Made by a program: the position numbers and the translations under genes. Shown piece after piece: positions 4,547-6,036 of a stretch of 6,036 nt of DNA. The stretch covers positions 1 through 6,036 of the forward strand of contig JAITDM010000153.1 in the NCBI GenBank assembly GCA_031282535.1, given 5' to 3'. The stretch's first letter is position 1. The number at the start of each line of letters is the position of its first letter. The notes below the pieces were generated by a model. The model had not been told where the DNA came from. It did not search any database and saw only the letters and a program-made list of their open reading frames with translations. The stretch comes from Oscillospiraceae bacterium. Lineage in GTDB: Bacteria > Bacillota > Clostridia > Oscillospirales > UBA929.

Positions 4547-5920
4547 TCACTGGGGGGGCAGGGGTTTGGATAGGGGCTTCTCCGCCGCTTCTCGGGCCAG
4601 GTCCAGGGCGGTCTCGTAGGCGGCGTCGAAGGGTCGGCCGCGCGCGAGCTGCTGGTCGGTCTCCGTCAGCAGCACCCGGAGCGTATCCACCCCGGCGTAG
4701 GCGGTCTCCGTCAGCTGGTAGCGCTTCTGGAAGAGCCCCAGGGCCCAGCGGGTGTAGGCGTCGAACGTCTCGTCCGGCGTCCCGTAGAAGAAGCCCAGCA
4801 GCGCGAGGCGCTGTTCCAGCCCCAGCACCCGGGCGGAGCGGGCGGTGGGCAGCACCGCCGCGCCGGCGGACAGGGGTGTCAGGGTCTCCTCATAGGGGCG
4901 GGACTGCCGCCCCGGCACGGGGATGTCCGGCGCGATGCCCTCCCCGTCGTAGGCCATGCGTTTCGGCAGCAGGGCGCGCAGCGCCGTGACGATGGCCACC
5001 GAGTCGTCATGTAAGTTGAACACATACTGGCCGCGGCCCTTGCCGTAGGTCTGCGCGCCCACGAGGGTCGCGAGCCCCAGGTCCTGCAGCGAACCGGCGA
5101 AGAGCTCGGCGGCGCTGGCCGTGAATTCGTTCACCAGCACCACCACCTGGTTGGGCGTCCACTGGCAGGCGCCGGTGGACTCGAAGAGCTCGGGGAGCCG
5201 GTTCTTCCCCTCGACGGCGAACAGGATCTCCCCGGCCGTCGGGACCATCGCGTTCAGCATGTTGTACATCACCTGGGTGTCGCCCCCGCCGTTGTCCCGC
5301 AGATCGATGATGACGGAGCGGATCCCCTCGTAGGGGATCCGCCGGTAGGCGGTGGTGAAGGCCGCGAAATCCTCCAGCGAGCCGAAGCCGGACAGGGCAA
5401 AATACCCCACGCCGTCGCCGAGGTCCGTGTAGGAGACATTGGAGGCCTGCAGGGCGGCGCGGACCACTGTGAAGACGCGTTCCGCCGCCTCGTCCGCCCG
5501 GCGCACGCCGAGTGTGACCGATGTCCCCTCCTCGCCGCGCAGCAGTTCCGCGGCGGCCTGCCACGGGAAGAGGGAGATGTCGACGCCGTCGATCCGCACG
5601 ATCCGGTCGCCCCCCAGGAGCCCGGCCTCGTCGGCCGGACTGCCCGGCTGGACGACGTCGACATAGAGGCCCGGTCCGCGGGTCGCGTCGACCTGGAGCC
5701 CCACGCCCACGAAGGGCTGTCCTGTCGGGTACTGCCGCTCGAACTCCGCGCGGGTCAGGTAGCGGGAGTAGGTGTCGAGGTCCTCGTACATGACGGCCAC
5801 GAGCTTATCAAACAGCGTGGGATCCTCCTCGATTAGCGCGGCCAGCGCGTCGCCCAGCGGCCACTCCGACTCGCTGTCCAGCGCATACAAGGCGATGATC
5901 TCGGAGAGAATGAAGGGCAA
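4547..5920 (-). CDS. S41 family C-terminal processing peptidase with PDZ and peptidoglycan-binding domains; 5' end apparently truncated
   Basis: A 457-residue frame. Residues 20-60 form the usual helical pre-domain (DTYSRYLTRAEF), and about 68-155 is the PDZ domain (GVGLQV, VQPGSPADEAGLLGGDRIVRIDG). About 165-335 is the S41 protease core (IIDLRDNGGG), and about 363-420 a peptidoglycan-binding-like repeat (VLGLEQRLALLGFF...LFQKRYQL). S269 (EFTASAAE), K294 (TYGKG) and Q298 keep the 25- and 4-residue spacings of the Bacillus CtpB Ser-Lys-Gln triad, so the enzyme core looks intact. Such peptidases act outside the membrane, yet no signal peptide is present. The first possible start is TTG 5920 with no ribosome binding site, and an in-frame TAG lies at 5930-5932. 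The next Met (about residue 44) would cut into the pre-domain. I infer loss or displacement of the 5' end, or a sequencing error. A run of seven C near the stop (4552-4558) could shift the last residues. Confidence 0.88.
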   Translation of the reverse strand: MPFILSEIIALYALDSESEWPLGDALAALIEEDPTLFDKLVAVMYEDLDTYSRYLTRAEFERQYPTGQPFVGVGLQVDATRGPGLYVDVVQPGSPADEAGLLGGDRIVRIDGVDISLFPWQAAAELLRGEEGTSVTLGVRRADEAAERVFTVVRAALQASNVSYTDLGDGVGYFALSGFGSLEDFAAFTTAYRRIPYEGIRSVIIDLRDNGGGDTQVMYNMLNAMVPTAGEILFAVEGKNRLPELFESTGACQWTPNQVVVLVNEFTASAAELFAGSLQDLGLATLVGAQTYGKGRGQYVFNLHDDSVAIVTALRALLPKRMAYDGEGIAPDIPVPGRQSRPYEETLTPLSAGAAVLPTARSARVLGLEQRLALLGFFYGTPDETFDAYTRWALGLFQKRYQLTETAYAGVDTLRVLLTETDQQLARGRPFDAAYETALDLAREAAEKPLSKPLPPQ

Positions 5921-5932
5921 AGTGCTGATCTA

Positions 5933-6036
5933 ACTTAAAAACTGAAAGACCGAAGAGTGAGAACGGAGATGAAACAGGCAGGAAAGAACCGCAATAGAAA
6001 GGGTTGAGAGAACAGGAAACTAAAGAGGAGAGGAAT
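5933..6036. other. Purine-rich, lower-GC flank with a possible ribosome binding site at the window edge
   Basis: About 78% of the plus-strand bases are purines and GC is about 42% by hand count, unlike the GC-rich DNA to the left. There is no supported gene. The last bases, TAAAGAGGAGAGGAAT, contain AGAGGAG, which could serve a plus-strand gene starting just past 6036; that cannot be checked here. No promoter was recognised on either strand. Confidence 0.35.

Overview
The window looks like chromosomal DNA from a high-GC member of the Bacillota, most likely a Clostridia/Oscillospirales-type bacterium. The basis is GC-rich codons throughout, strong AGGAGG-type ribosome binding sites at 6-9 nt spacing, a Ser-Lys-Gln S41 peptidase with a C-terminal peptidoglycan-binding domain (as in Bacillus CtpA/CtpB), and a clostridial-type REP-associated transposase. 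The lineage is inferred; no rRNA or marker gene is present. All five well-supported genes lie on the minus strand. The long plus-strand reading frames are antisense shadows produced by high GC.

In transcription order (right to left): (1) 4547-5920, an S41 C-terminal processing peptidase (PDZ, protease, peptidoglycan-binding domain) with intact catalytic residues but no ATG, no ribosome binding site and no signal peptide. It is bounded by an in-frame TAG and abuts a purine-rich, lower-GC tract at 5933-6036, so its 5' end looks truncated. (2) 4105-4546, a gap of about 440 nt. It holds an AT-rich segment with degenerate 7-bp tandem repeats, a DnaA-box-like cluster that overlaps a possible minus-strand promoter, a possible 62-residue unknown protein (4192-4380), a GC hairpin, and the leader of the next gene. 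(3) 2974-4104, a NifS/IscS-type cysteine desulfurase with altered PLP-site asparagines. (4) 1398-2777, a MATE-family multidrug/cation antiporter with two alternative in-frame starts that both carry good ribosome binding sites. (5) 933-1310, a small four-helix membrane protein of the DUF4064 type with its own sigma-A-like promoter. (6) 18-776, a REP-associated tyrosine (Y1/HUH) transposase, RAYT.

The most notable structure is at 816-929, directly upstream of the RAYT gene. Two copies of a 20-bp unit, each able to form its own hairpin, sit head to head. They are bracketed by two directly repeated tags of about 17 bp (GAAAATGAACCG[T/G]CCCC). This has the architecture of a REP/BIME element with its cognate RAYT, a domesticated single-strand transposition system.

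The other genes do not form an obvious pathway. No iscU, thiI or mnmA partner lies next to the cysteine desulfurase, and the MATE and DUF4064 genes appear to be separate transcription units.
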